A stretch of DNA of 64,000 nucleotides, taken from Gonatopus flavifemur (taxonomy: Eukaryota; Arthropoda; Insecta; Hymenoptera; Dryinidae). Positions 23,906 to 34,060 of the stretch are shown piece by piece. Position 1 is the stretch's first letter, and each line of letters begins with the position of its first letter. Both the position numbers and the translations under genes were made by a program. Location: assembly GCA_018340375.1 (NCBI GenBank), contig JAFFJZ010000012.1:7440001-7504000 (forward strand). Direction: 5' to 3'. The notes under the pieces were generated by a model. The model searched no databases. It had not been told where the DNA came from and was given only the letters and a program-made list of their open reading frames with translations.

Positions 23906-24470
23906 TGTAAGACTGAAGCTGAATATTAACCCCGAAGACAAGATTAATATGTCAGAATGGATCGAACGGGGGGGGGCAGGAATGTTCACTCAATCGGGGT
24001 CAAATGAATAAAGCGTGTATCTAATTAAACACATAAGTTACGTTTATTTACTCAACACGTGTGCATTCGAGTCGAACTCCGATTCGAGATATCAATTCAC
24101 TAAGAATCGCTACGACACGATTTCTTCAAACGACAAGGTAAAAAAGCGCACTCTATACCGACCCTTACTAAAACGAGTTCCGCGGTACCGTTTTTACCGT
24201 TGTTAACACGATGGCCAACCGCCCTGGCCTTTAACGGACTTGTGGCTCCCCTTGCCGTTCATCTCAAGTCGCGAAGAAAAGAACACAAGCAAAAAGAGGA
24301 CGACAACGACAGAGAAGAAGAAGAAGAAAGGGGGGATGGGGGGACCCCAGCCAACGCCCTCTTCAGTGAGCTGCTACGCCTAAAATAGTTGTTACTGTGA
24401 GAGTGGGGGCTCAGATACGAGACACACTCCCACAGCCTCAACACATGTTCAGCCCTCCTCAAAGAAGAGA
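23906..24470 (+). other. possible LTR retrotransposon fragment
   Basis: Sequence right of the foldback begins TGTAAGACTGAAGC, a typical LTR-like start. It has an AATAAA near 24006, followed by GC-richer leader-like sequence with a purine-rich run (gaagaagaagaagaaagg) and a G-run. No partner LTR, primer binding site or gag/pol motif was found. Low certainty. Confidence 0.25.
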
Positions 24471-25084
24471 GATAGCGAAGTTGGAAAAATTTAGAAAGAA
24501 TTACCTATACGGCATAAGCTCTTGATCAAATAGAAATTTTGTAATGAGATGAGTTGTATGATGGCAAAAATTAAATGACCTTAGGGTGGGGAAATAACCT
24601 GAAATGCTTAGCATTTCAGTAAAAAACCACTGGTCCAAAAAGTAATTAATTTTGATTTTCTGTTGATGAAGGATAAGTTATTGATTGTCTTGAAGATGCT
24701 AGAAGAGGTAGTGAAAAATAATTATTTAAGATGGATAGGACATAGGAGGTATAGAATTTATAATAGATGTTTTTAATAGATGATAACCGCTGTTGAAGGC
24801 GTTGTTTAGTACCTATAAATCTGTGAGAATTTCTGTAAAGCCTGAAACATGAAAAAATATGTTAAGCAACTTTTGACAATTATAGAAAATCCTTTGGTTT
24901 ACGATAATTCCTGAGTTCACCATGCATGTAGTTACCGAGTTCATTTATAACGCCAACGACAACCTGGCGACCATGCTTCATATACTGACTCGAAACGCCA
25001 TCTATAGCGGGAAATCAGGATTGTACGCTTAGGGCGGTATTATTCGCAATATTGAGAGGAGTGCATTCGCGAATCCCTTACGAA

Positions 25085-25132
25085 CCTTACAATATGAACG
25101 GCTAGAACGAGAAGAGACAAAGAAATTTTCCT
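25085..25132 (-). pseudogene. start-less inverted copy of the secreted-peptide exon
   Basis: On the - strand, sequence gaagaagtAGGAAAATTTC matches the leader and start of the 19519 ORF, but the ATG is AGG. The following codons for signal-sequence residues (Ser-Leu-Leu-Val-Leu-Ala-Val) are preserved, then similarity ends at a gtaagg. It lies in the right terminal repeat of the 19310-25330 element, with the promoter-like segment upstream at about 25330-25140. Confidence 0.55.
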
Positions 25133-25846
25133 ACTTCTTCTCCAACAATTTGCCAATCGTGACCGATGTTTACCGAGTGGAACCGAACAGCGCATGTATA
25201 TATCTCGCATACTATACGGTAGTGGGGGTAGTTCACCGACAAGCGCGCTCATATGATTAGTGAGTGACGTAGTAGTAGTAGTCACATGACCAAGCTGCGA
25301 TTTCACAGTTTGGTGAATATTGTAACACTCACGAGCAACGTGAGAAATGTGGATAAAGATGGAGGAATGGAATGGAGTATAAGTGTATAGCAAATATAGG
25401 CAATAAGGCTACCCAAGCCAGACCGCCCACTGACTTTAATAACAAAAAAGTGAGAAATGTGCCAGGTTGCGCACTGGGGTAGCTTGAAGAAGAAATTTTT
25501 CGTTTTTGTCGATCGGTGATACCTTAGGAAAGTTTCTTTTCGTCGAACCAAGGAAAACGCAAAGAAAAATCAAATCAAACAATATCTTCATGTCGCGCAT
25601 CGCACTCGAGGTTCAAAAAATGTCTGTGTTTCGCATTATTAGTTTGTTTTCGGTTTTTCATAATTACTGTGCTGACTACGGCCAAAGTACCGTAAGTCCG
25701 TGTGTGAAGGTTGGGGTATGAGGAACACACAAAAAATATAAAACTTTCATTTTATTTCATCAACTATTTATTGGAATGGCGCAAAAGCCAAAACTATTTT
25801 TTTCTTCGAGTCTCGTATGGGAATATATTAGTTCTTCATGTTTTAA

Positions 25847-26112
25847 GGGCATACCAGCGTACTGAGTGAGAAAACATTTTCTTGAGTACTTTTCCCATTG
25901 CGATTCAGGGCCTAAATTGCGGATTCCGAAAAAAAATCTTTCTTTTACCGGCTCAGATAAAATGTTTTTTTCATAATCCGAAATTTAGGCTCTGTTTCGC
26001 AATAGAAAAAGTACTAAAGATTATTTCCTGAAAACTTCAGACCTTTTCATGGATTCAGTTCTGAAAATTCTTACCGTGAAAATGTTTACTCACTCGGTAC
26101 GCTGGTATCTCC
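25847..26112. mobile_element. 266-bp TTAA-flanked MITE
   Basis: The TTAA copies at 25843-25846 and 26113-26116 enclose ends GGGCATACCAGCGTAC and gtacgctggtatctcc. The arms are complementary for about 100 bases. The end sequence resembles that of 15143-15943 (GGGGTGATATC). No ORF. Confidence 0.8.
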
Positions 26113-26208
26113 TTAAGAGCATACGAGCGTTATCAGAGCACGTTGATTAGAAAAAGACAGACCTTTACGGTAAAAAGAGAGGTCCGAATAGACGCTGGTA
26201 TCCCCTTA
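26113..26208. mobile_element. adjoining short element of the same TTAA family
   Basis: It shares the TTAA at 26113-26116 and starts GAGCATACGAGCG. It ends gacgctggtatccccttac at about 26208. Probably a degenerate or deleted family member abutting the previous copy. Confidence 0.45.
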
Positions 26209-26744
26209 CGAGTTCTTCCACAAGATCGGCTCGAAAAAAATTTTGAGTGGTCCCTCAAGATATCGAAAAATTCCAAAAATATTCAGAAGTTATTTTTTTT
26301 TCATCTTTCAATCATTTTTTCGTTGCCGTAAAATTCAATACCTAAAAAATAGCAATTTCCTCAAAGTTACAGCTCAAAATATTTGTTTTTGAAAGTTGCT
26401 GAGAATTCATAAACATTCCTAAATTCATTGCTTTTGATGTTTTCGAGCAAAAATTCGAAAATTATTGAAACAAAAAATCCCTAAAATTTATAAAATTAAC
26501 TAATTACACAGGCCTGCGAAATTTGACTTTTTTTTTCCCCCTCAAACAATAATATCTTTTTCCGAAGCATTTTGATCCGCTGAATCCGAATCTGGCTGCA
26601 GAATTGCTCTATCACGTCAGGTTTTTGAGATATTTCGACCTAAAAATGTGAAAAACACTGTTTTTCGACATATTTGGGGTTACGTAAAGTCGAAGGGTAA
26701 TTTTTTTTCTCAAAACCAATACATGCACCTCAAAGTATAAGTCC

Positions 26745-26945
26745 TCCTCTTCCAAATGCCGTTGAGTTTGCTCAGATACCTTTTTTTTTCATTGAGATAC
26801 GACAGTTTGAAAATTGTGTCTCCACCTATTTATTGAGTACATGAGCGCACAAATTTAAAATTGTCGTATCTCAATGAAAAAAAAAGATATTTCAGCAAAC
26901 TCAACGGCATTTGGAAGAGGATGACTGATACTTTGAGGTGCATCT
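26745..26945. repeat. palindrome inside the 3.7-kb element
   Basis: Sequence around cctcttccaaatgccgttgagtttgct is mirrored after about 110 bases by agcaaactcaacggcatttggaagagg, and cattgagatacgacagttt by attgtcgtatctcaatg. It marks the junction where the left subterminal region was duplicated in inverse. Confidence 0.8.
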
Positions 26946-27106
26946 ATTGGTTTTGTGAAAAAAATTACCTTTCGACTTTACGGAACCTCAAATATGCCAA
27001 AACAGTGTTTTCCACATTTTAGGTCGGAATATCCCAAATACCTGACGTGATATAGCAATTCTGGAGCCATATGCGATTCAGCGCACCAAAATGCTTCAGA
27101 AAATGT

Positions 27107-27238
27107 TGAATGAATGAAGGGGATTGACTTTGGATTGTATTCTACATGAAACACCTTGAGTAGGCCAGGCGCATCACAACGATACGCTAAATTTTTTTCT
27201 TGAGCGAAATACGGTAGAAAATGCTTATAGCATATCAC
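27107..27238 (-). pseudogene. inverted fragment of the element's own gene
   Basis: The - strand encodes FLPYFAQEKNLAYRCDAPGL and on to VEYNP, matching codons about 156-190 of the long + strand ORF in this element (FLPYFAQEKNLVYCCDVPGL). No other part of that protein is joined to it, so a central piece of the gene was copied into the left end in reverse. Confidence 0.85.
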
Positions 27239-27486
27239 ATAAATATATATTTATGCAATATGCTACACTATTATAATCGGACGCCTACAAAATTCTCGCG
27301 CCGGGCGGTAATATCCTTCGAGCCAGCACTGCTGAGATCGTAGATTGTTTGTTGCTATGTTCAGACATTATTCCACTAATTCACTCGGAATGTACTGATT
27401 GTTGTTCTAATTTTTTCCTCCGTGTACAAGTATCGAGTGTCCAGTAATTGTTGTGAATTTCGTGTATTTAAAAAAAAGTTTCACAA

Positions 27487-29185
27487 ATGGCTTCTCGAAA
27501 ATGTATCAATGCTCCAGATAACTTCTGCTACATATGTGGAAATTATGTAATAAAGAGACAGCAACAAATAATTTCTAAATGTATTGAAGAACTATACGAT
27601 AGCTATTTCAAAATCAACATAAAAAACCAAGACAAACAATGGGCGCCTCATAAAGTGTGTTCGACATGTGTACGTGAACTTCGGAAATGGTCAAGAGGAG
27701 AAAACATTGTTTTAGTTTACAGACTCCAATGATTTGGATGGAACCGCAAAATCATATCAACGATTGTTACTTCTGCTGTTCAAACATAAAAGGATTTAAT
27801 TCTAAAAATAAAGCAGCGATAAGTTATCCTGATATTCGTTCTGTGATTTCACCTACGTATAAAGATCCTGATAGCAAAGAGTTATGCCATCCTGCCCAAC
27901 CATTTTCATCTGATCCTAGTTTATTTCAAGAGGCTATAATGAATACTTCAGATCCTGACGATGAATATTACGAGTGCAACGAAACACCACCACTGTTTTC
28001 TCAAAGTGAATTGAATGATTTGACAAGAGATCTTAATCTTCCGAAAGATGCTGCGGAATTACTCGGTTCCAGATTGAAAGAAAAAAGCATGCTGGATCGT
28101 ACAACGAACTTTTATTGGTATAGAAATAGAGAGAAGGATTTTCTACCGTATTTTGCTCAAGAAAAAAATTTAGTGTATTGTTGTGATGTGCCTGGCCTAC
28201 TCAAAATGTTTGATGTAGAATACAATCCAAATGATTGGAGACTTCTTATAGATTCTTCGAAACGGAGCCTCAAAGTAGTATTGTTACATAATGGTAATAA
28301 ATTTGCTTCTTTGCCTATTGGACATTCTACTCATTTGAAAGAATGTTATGAAAATTTGGATTTCGTCCTCAAAAAAATAAATTACTCCAATCATAACTGG
28401 ACTATATGTGGTGATCTCAAAATATTAACTATGTTGCTTGGTCAACAAGGAGGGTATACAAAATACCCCTGTTTTCTATGTGAATGGGATAGTAGGAATA
28501 GAGCACGACATTGGATCCAGAAAGATTGGCCACAGAGAGCATCATTGAACCCTGGAAGTAAAAATGTTGTACACGAAACACTAGTTGACCGCTCCAAAAT
28601 TCTGCTACCTCCGCTTCATATCAAATTAGGCATTATGAAGCAATTCGTAAAGGCATTGCCTAAAGATGGTCTTTGTTTCAAATATTTATGTGATAAATTC
28701 AAGCATTTATCGGATGCGAAGATAAAAGAAGGCGTTTTTGTTGGTCCAGACATAAGGAAATTGATGCAAGATCCTGACTTTGAAAAAACTATGAATAAAA
28801 CCGAGAAGCTCGCTTGGAAGTCATTTAAGGAAGTCGTACAACATTTTTTAGGGAACAGAAAAAGCCCTGATTATGAAAATATAGTCAACAGCATGCTTAA
28901 CAATTTCAAAACCCTGGGTTGTAATATGAGTATAAAACTCCATTATTTGCATTCCCATATTGACTTTTTCCCCGAGAATCTTGGTGCTGTCAGTGAAGAG
29001 CAAGGGAGAGATTTCATCAAGACCTTAAGGTTATGGAGACCAGATATCAAGGAAGGTGGGACGTTAGAATGATGGCTGACTATTGCCGGATGTTAAAGAG
29101 AGATGAACCGAATCATGAGTACAACAGAAAGAGATCAAACAGAAGTTTTGAAGAAACTAGAAAAAGATATCATAAGTCCTTTTGA
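27487..29185 (+). pseudogene. transposon-borne Cys-rich protein of unassigned family, two frameshifts
   Basis: The reading starts at ATG 27487 with a zinc-binding-like N-terminal domain: CYICG at residues 15-19, then WAPHKVCSTC at about residues 56-65. After one frame change near 27700 it continues through DCYFCC, FLPYFAQEKN, LKECYENLDF, KYPCFLCEWDS and HIKLGIMKQFV to SEEQGRDF near 29000. A second frame change near 29005 is followed by ERFHQDLKVMETRYQGRW and MMADYC, ending at TGA 29183-29185. The total coding span is about 565 codons. From memory, proteins with the same landmarks (CYxCG, FLxYF, CxLCEWDSR, ERFHQD, RYQGRWD) are numerous in arthropod genomes as uncharacterised repetitive proteins; I cannot name a domain. 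Position between inverted termini suggests it is the element's own protein, possibly the mobilising enzyme. This copy is broken. Confidence 0.8.
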
Positions 29186-29689
29186 TTTATCTAGTATCTT
29201 AGGTCTTGTTTGAAACCAGTGCAGCCCCATGTCTGAATTTTATATAAAACGTATATATTTTTCGTTCATACAAATTGTTTAAAAAACTGTAAATATTCAT
29301 ATCTCACATAAAAATGAATCCCGATGTGCTGTAAAAAAACTGGCGTTATATTTTAGTTCCACAATCTGAATACCTGGAAAGGAACCATTATTGTTCGAAG
29401 GGAAAATAAAAACTTATATTCCGCAGGTCTGTGAATTATCAACCCTTTGGGAACCCATTTTTTGAAGGGAAATTTTCCTTGAATATATGAACATATAAGT
29501 TTTGGGTCGCTGAATGAGAATATCATATTAGAAAATTAGAATTTTCATTCCCATACATCCTGGCAGCACCCTCAGGAGATCCTAGAAATATTATAATCTT
29601 GGGGATATATTTCACAACTTGGAATACTCGTAACTATGCAAGGAGAAATTGTAGGTCACCGATTAATAGCTTATCTTGAAGAGTAAGAG

Positions 29690-30220
29690 TAGTACTGGAT
29701 GATGCAATTAGAAGAAAAGACTAAAAAAAATTGTGCACTCAGTACATGAATTCCAAAGTAATCAAAAAACCCATTTTCGTGGACCTAATCTTAAATATCT
29801 TGAAATGCTTACGCGATGGCCCAATCCTGACTCCGGATTTGGATTCTACGCAGAAAATTACTTCAGAAAAGAGAATTTCATTTGAAGGAGAATTTCATTG
29901 TCGATCAGTGTAATAAATGCGAATACTCATTCTGTTGTTGGGACATATTACACAACTTAGAATGGTCGTAACTTTGCGAGAAAAAATCGTACATGAACGT
30001 TCAATAGCTCATTTTAAACGGGAAGAGTAGTGCAAATTGATGAAGTTGAGAGAAAAGATCAAAAAAATTTTATGCGTCCTGTACATAACCTCAAAAGTAG
30101 CGAAAAACCGCATTTTTCGCGTATTTACCCTCAGTTATCTCAAAATCCTGACGTGATAGCCCAATTCTGGCTCCGGATTCGGATTCTACGCAGCAAATTA
30201 CTTCGGAAAATGGTCACCAG
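29690..30220. repeat. two tandem copies of the subterminal repeat
   Basis: The unit running from gaagagtaagagtagt... (or gggaagagtagtg) through cattttcg, ctcaaaatcctgacg-type text and ctccggattcggattctacgcag occurs at about 29690-29905 and again at 29970-30215. Each matches the inverse of 26560-26700. Such repeats may be protein-binding arrays. Confidence 0.7.
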
Positions 30221-30660
30221 TTCCAAGGGGGAAGAACCTCGCAGGCCTGTGTTATCCTAATTTATTAATTTAATTTTTTTGATCAAATGTAATTAATTGA
30301 ATGTTTCAAATTAATAATTGATCTAATTTTTTTCATTCAATTTATTTATTTCTCAGGGAAAAACTATATTTTGGTGTTGTATTCAATTTCTTTTTCATCT
30401 CTTGGTGTATTTTTATCCATCAATGTGCTAATCAAAGATAATAAAACGTATCGAATGTCAATATGATTTTTCAGAGGTCTCTCGAAAACATCAACAACAA
30501 TGAATTAGAAAATGTCCATGCATTTTGAGCTGTCTTTGGAAATAAATGTTCAAAGTTGTAACTTTGAGAACGTTACTGAATGCTACTACAACGAGAAAAA
30601 AATTAAAAAACAAAAAATTTCAATTACTTTTAAGATTTCAAAAAATCTTCAGCGATTCCT

Positions 30661-31206
30661 GAAATAGTATATTGTGTCTCAAGGGCAGAGAGTCGGTGAT
30701 TGAAGCGAGTGGGAGGTGTGGTGAAACCGAGGGATTGCTTATCGTCACTGAGGTTTGACCGCGCCCCCACTCGCTTCAATCATTTTCTGCCCGTAACATA
30801 CGATATTTTTTGTTATACCTGCATCGAAGAGGACGCGTTTTCGTACGGGTTATGAGGACACAAAGTGCGTTATCACTGGTGGGTAATGATGAGGCGGGCG
30901 GAAAATGGCAACTTTCTGCCTACTGGCCAAAACGAAGTTGCCACTTTCCGGCTCCGTCGGGGAGAAAAAAAGAAAGGCTAAGATCACATGTTTGTCTTAT
31001 TTTACTGCCCTAGGTGTGTAATATACTATTTCGATTGATTGAAACGATTGAGGCGAATGGAAGGGCGGTAAAACCTCGGTGACCGTAAACAATCCCTTGG
31101 CTCACTTCCAGCTCCCCACGGGCGACTTCGATCCCCTCGGTTTCATCGCACCTCCCACTCGCTTCAATCGCTGACTTTCTGCCCTTGATACATAATATAC
31201 TATTTC
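30661..31206. repeat. complex foldback repeat
   Basis: Arm gaaatagtatattgtgtctc, then ggtgattgaagcgagtgggagg, recurs inverted at 31150-31206. Two further copies of the cgcttcaatc / gattgaagcg motif lie inside, at about 30765-30795 and 31030-31065. No ORF supported. Confidence 0.7.
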
Positions 31207-31322
31207 CTAACGCCGTGCGCAAAGTGCTCGCTTTGCTCAGTGTTTTGCGTCTGCAAAGTGGCAGATTCCCGCACGGTTTCTCAAGCTCGCTTTTCCGTAC
31301 GTTGTTAGGAAAAATAGTATGT
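31195..31322. mobile_element. short MITE, TACTATTTCCTAACGCCGTGC ends
   Basis: Left atactatttcctaacgccgtg is inverse to right acgttgttaggaaaaatagtat, with gcacgg / ccgtgc inside. It abuts the preceding foldback. Confidence 0.55.
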
Positions 31323-31343
31323 GCTATTTCGTCCGCTTCATTG

Positions 31344-31931
31344 AGGGCCGTCCATAAACTACATAGCCATGTTTTTGCGACTTTTTGACCCCCCTGCTCC
31401 CATGCTCTAGTAGCTCTTCCGTGGTTTTCCTCTGAACACCCCTCCCATGTGGGAACGTAGTTGTTTACGTTCAATTACATTAATTTCATTTAAATGAATT
31501 TTTATTCAGACATGACCCTTATAAAATTTCAATTAACTGAAATGAAAAATGTATTCCACTGAAATAAAATTCTCATTTCAAATGAAATTGATTCAAATGA
31601 AGTGGAATCTTATTTAATCCAATCAAATATCTATTCGGTTTATATTCAAACGGATAAATTGTCTTCATGTTTATATATAATTTTCTTCCGAACACAAGAT
31701 AAATAGATAAAAAACCACGTAGCTTGGAACCAAACTACTCCTCCCTCTATCCCAAGTAACACCAATGTGCGTAAAATATTCTCCGAACGTTCCTAGAATA
31801 TTTAAACGTCCTGCAAACATTCTCAGAATGTTTGACGAAGATTGTGTGTTAGTAGGGTATGTAACCCAGCGTAGCATTTCATCTTACCCCGCCCTCCCCC
31901 TTTATCGGCCACTTAGTTTATGGACGACCCT
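31344..31931. mobile_element. 588-bp MITE with AGGGCCGTCCATAAACTA ends
   Basis: Left GAGGGCCGTCCATAAACTAC and right tagtttatggacgacccttc are inverse. The next bases carry the tttgacccccctgctccc and ccgccctccccctta C-rich tracts. This end sequence is widespread in insect genomes in my recollection. A TTCATT on either side may be the duplication. Confidence 0.7.
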
Positions 31932-31942
31932 TCATTACCTAA

Positions 31943-32215
31943 CACTCTAAATCTGAAAGAGTGAAAAATCGCACGTTTCACTCCATTAAGTGTCAGAAGT
32001 GAGCCTGTCCGCTTCGAATGGAATTTCCACTCGTTTCGAGTGACCTCTCACTCTTTTAGACTGAAAAATTCACTCTAGCGTCGAAGTGGTTGTGAATTTC
32101 TAACCTCAAACCTCAGAATATCACTCTAAAAGAGTGGAAATTTCACTCGAGAATTCGACAGGCTCACTTCTGGCTGGCTAAAGAGTGAAATCTCACTCCA
32201 AAAATTTTAGAGAGC
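31943..32215. mobile_element. MITE built of CACTCT / AGAGTG units
   Basis: Ends aacactctaaat and attttagagagcc are inverse. The interior holds repeated gagtgaaa and cactc blocks in mirrored order around ctgtccgcttcgaat / attcgacaggct. Confidence 0.6.
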
Positions 32216-32890
32216 CGTAATAACTCACTTTGCGCCTGCCTAACCTGCACCAAAAGGTGAACTTTCAATGCAGATGTGACAAAAACAATTTTTTCCCGAG
32301 CTGATCTTTAAGTTGTAATTTCATGCAAAGCTGAACAAGGTTTAGCTTTTAGCGATACATTAGCTAAAAAGAGAGGTAATGTGAGACTTCTCCCTTTATC
32401 TAAGGTATCGCTCGTCGCTCGTCGCTTGTATGAAATTACAGCTTTATTAAGGACTTTTGAAACATGGAGAATTCACATAACTTCATACGATACACAAAAA
32501 GAAAATATAGTCAGTTTTTTACGCAACCCTATTTTTGTCATTATCTATAATAAACATATGATATTTGTATATTTTTAAATGACAGTTTTTGGTTTCCTTT
32601 TGTGTTTCTCATTTCCCAAACTGCGCATATGAACTCGTAGTATTTTGATCGTAATCAGCTCAGTAATCATGAAAAATTGACCACAAACTAATATCGCGAA
32701 ATATAACCATTTTTTCAACTTCAATTAAGCGAACTAAAGATATGATTTGATTTGAATTCTTTTTTTTCCATTCCTGTCAGTTCAACGAAAAGAACCTTTT
32801 CTGAGATATCGCGATCGGAAAGAACGAAAAAGTCTCCACACGGATATGCTGCTTTCGTTGTGTAAATATGTTAGTCGGTCTTGATATCCA

Positions 32891-32999
32891 CCCAGACAGC
32901 ACAACGTGCCACTGGAACGTTTATGGAAGGTTTATAGAACGTAGGAGAGGTTTTCTGAACGTTCAGAAAACGTCCCAGAGACACATTGTGCTGTTAGGG
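32891..32999. mobile_element. 109-bp MITE, CCCAGACAGCACA ends
   Basis: Left CCCAGACAGCACAACG and right cattgtgctgttaggg are inverse, enclosing an inner palindrome of aacgttcagaaaacgt type. A member of the TACCCAAACAGCAC family seen again at 34735-35449, 44950, 46329-46438 and 55876-56098. Confidence 0.65.
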
Positions 33000-33529
33000 C
33001 AATCACTATACCCCTTCCCTGGCCTGCCAACGTAGGAAGTGACCCCAATAAAAATATTTCTCTTCAAAACTTCAACAACTTCTCTGCGAAACTTCACTAT
33101 CGCAATTCTTAGAGAAAGAAAGAATTTTTTCAACAGATTCATCTTCCAAAACTCTGTGAAATTCTGCATATTTCTGAAAATTTCTATTGCCAGTAAAGGT
33201 TTCTCTGTACATTTCCAACTTATTGGTCAAACTTGTTTTGTTGAGAAATGTTGAATTTTCTCAACATTTTTTTACTTGATAAGTGGTGGAAACATTTGAT
33301 GAGGAAAGGAATTTTCTCCACGAATTCATACATTTCTCTGCAAACTACAGTTGCAGAAAAAAATTTGAATTTTCTCTTTATTTGTCTATTCCAAAAATAT
33401 TACGGCTTGTGGCGGAGAGTTGAGTTTTCTATACAAATTCATATATTTTTCTCAAATCGCATTTGCGGAGATGAAGTGAATTTTTTCACATTTTTCAATC
33501 GACTCAAAACAACTTAAGTAAAATTCACT

Positions 33530-33925
33530 AGTAGGCCTCGTAAAAACCTCTCTCCCACGACCCACTCATTTTTCCTTTCGGAGGATTCTGAATCGATTAG
33601 TCTTTATCTGACGGGAACGAATTTTTTAAAATTTTCTATCGATTTGACCCAGCACTTGGAATAATTTACAAGTTAAAGTCGAAACAACCTTCCTCCCACG
33701 ATCTACTCATTTTTCGTTTCATCAGATTCTGAATCGATTGGTCTATATCTTACAGGGACGAACTTTCAACATTTTCTATCGATTTGACTCAGCACTTGGA
33801 AAAATTTACAAGTTGAGGTCAAAAAAATCCCCTCTCCCACGACCTATTCATTTTTCGTTTCAGAAGATTTTAAATTGATTGGTCTATACCTCACGAAAAC
33901 GAATTTTCCAAAATTTTCCATTGCG
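33530..33925. repeat. three tandem copies of a 130-150-base unit
   Basis: Each copy runs cctctctcccacgacc, tactcatttttcgtttc, gattctgaatcgattggtct, atcgatttgactcagcacttgg. Single diverged copies form the subterminal zones of the foldback at 20949-23905 (about 21010-21280 and 23640-23830), so the two elements share this module. Confidence 0.85.
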
Positions 33926-33954
33926 ATGATTCCCATAAGTGGTACTTTAAGATT

Positions 33955-34060
33955 ACTGTAGTCATCTCGGAGATCCGCTGATGTGATAGAGGCTTTGCTT
34001 CTCACTCGCAGGACCCGGGTTCAATCCTCACTGAGGAAAGTTCCTAAAAATGGACTTTCA
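33955..34060 (+). mobile_element. tRNA-like SINE fragment
   Basis: It contains a B-box-like GGGTTCAATCC (34018-34027) preceded by gatagaggctttgcttctcactcgcag. A diverged inverted relative lies at about 59395-59462. The 5' A-box half is not convincing. Confidence 0.35.

Larger units (their letters stand above)
19310..25330. mobile_element. 6.0-kb hAT-like non-autonomous element with about 250-base terminal inverted repeats
   Basis: The left terminus CAGTATTGCGATATTCACCG and the inverse of the right terminus (GAGTGTTACAATATTCACCA) match imperfectly. Similarity continues for about 250 bases: gaaatcgcagcttggtca, ctacgtcactcactaat, gcgcgcttgtcggtga, then a TATA segment and gcgctgttcggttcca. The flanks AGGAGCAA and ACGAGCAA form an 8-base duplication with one mismatch. 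Together with the CAGTG-type end this fits the hAT superfamily. A second family member with an exact duplication is at 46734-47801. No transposase was found. Inside lie a small secreted-peptide ORF in the left arm, a MITE, a 3-kb foldback and possible LTR debris. Confidence 0.75.
26507..30251 (+). mobile_element. 3.7-kb DNA transposon with CACAGGCCTGCG termini carrying an unassigned Cys-rich gene
   Basis: The exact 12-base inverted ends CACAGGCCTGCG (26507-26518) and CGCAGGCCTGTG (30240-30251) are flanked by TTA on both sides, a 3-base target duplication as in PIF/Harbinger-type insertions. Beyond the 12 bases the first and last 200 bases are degenerate inverses (gaatccgaatc-tgg, tatcacgtcagg-tttgagat, gttacgtaaagtcg / gttatgtacaggac). 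The subterminal unit is present again at 26990-27080 and at 29740-29905. The only gene is at 27487-29185, read from left to right. No recognised transposase domain. The element is internally rearranged. Confidence 0.75.

Noticed and set aside
24200..24462. Glu/Ser-rich ORFs on both strands
   Set aside because: Generated by a GAA-rich purine tract; no evidence of a gene.
26507..30251. Assigning the 3.7-kb element to PIF/Harbinger
   Set aside because: The TTA duplication fits, but the encoded protein shows no Harbinger transposase motifs that I can recognise, so the superfamily is left open.
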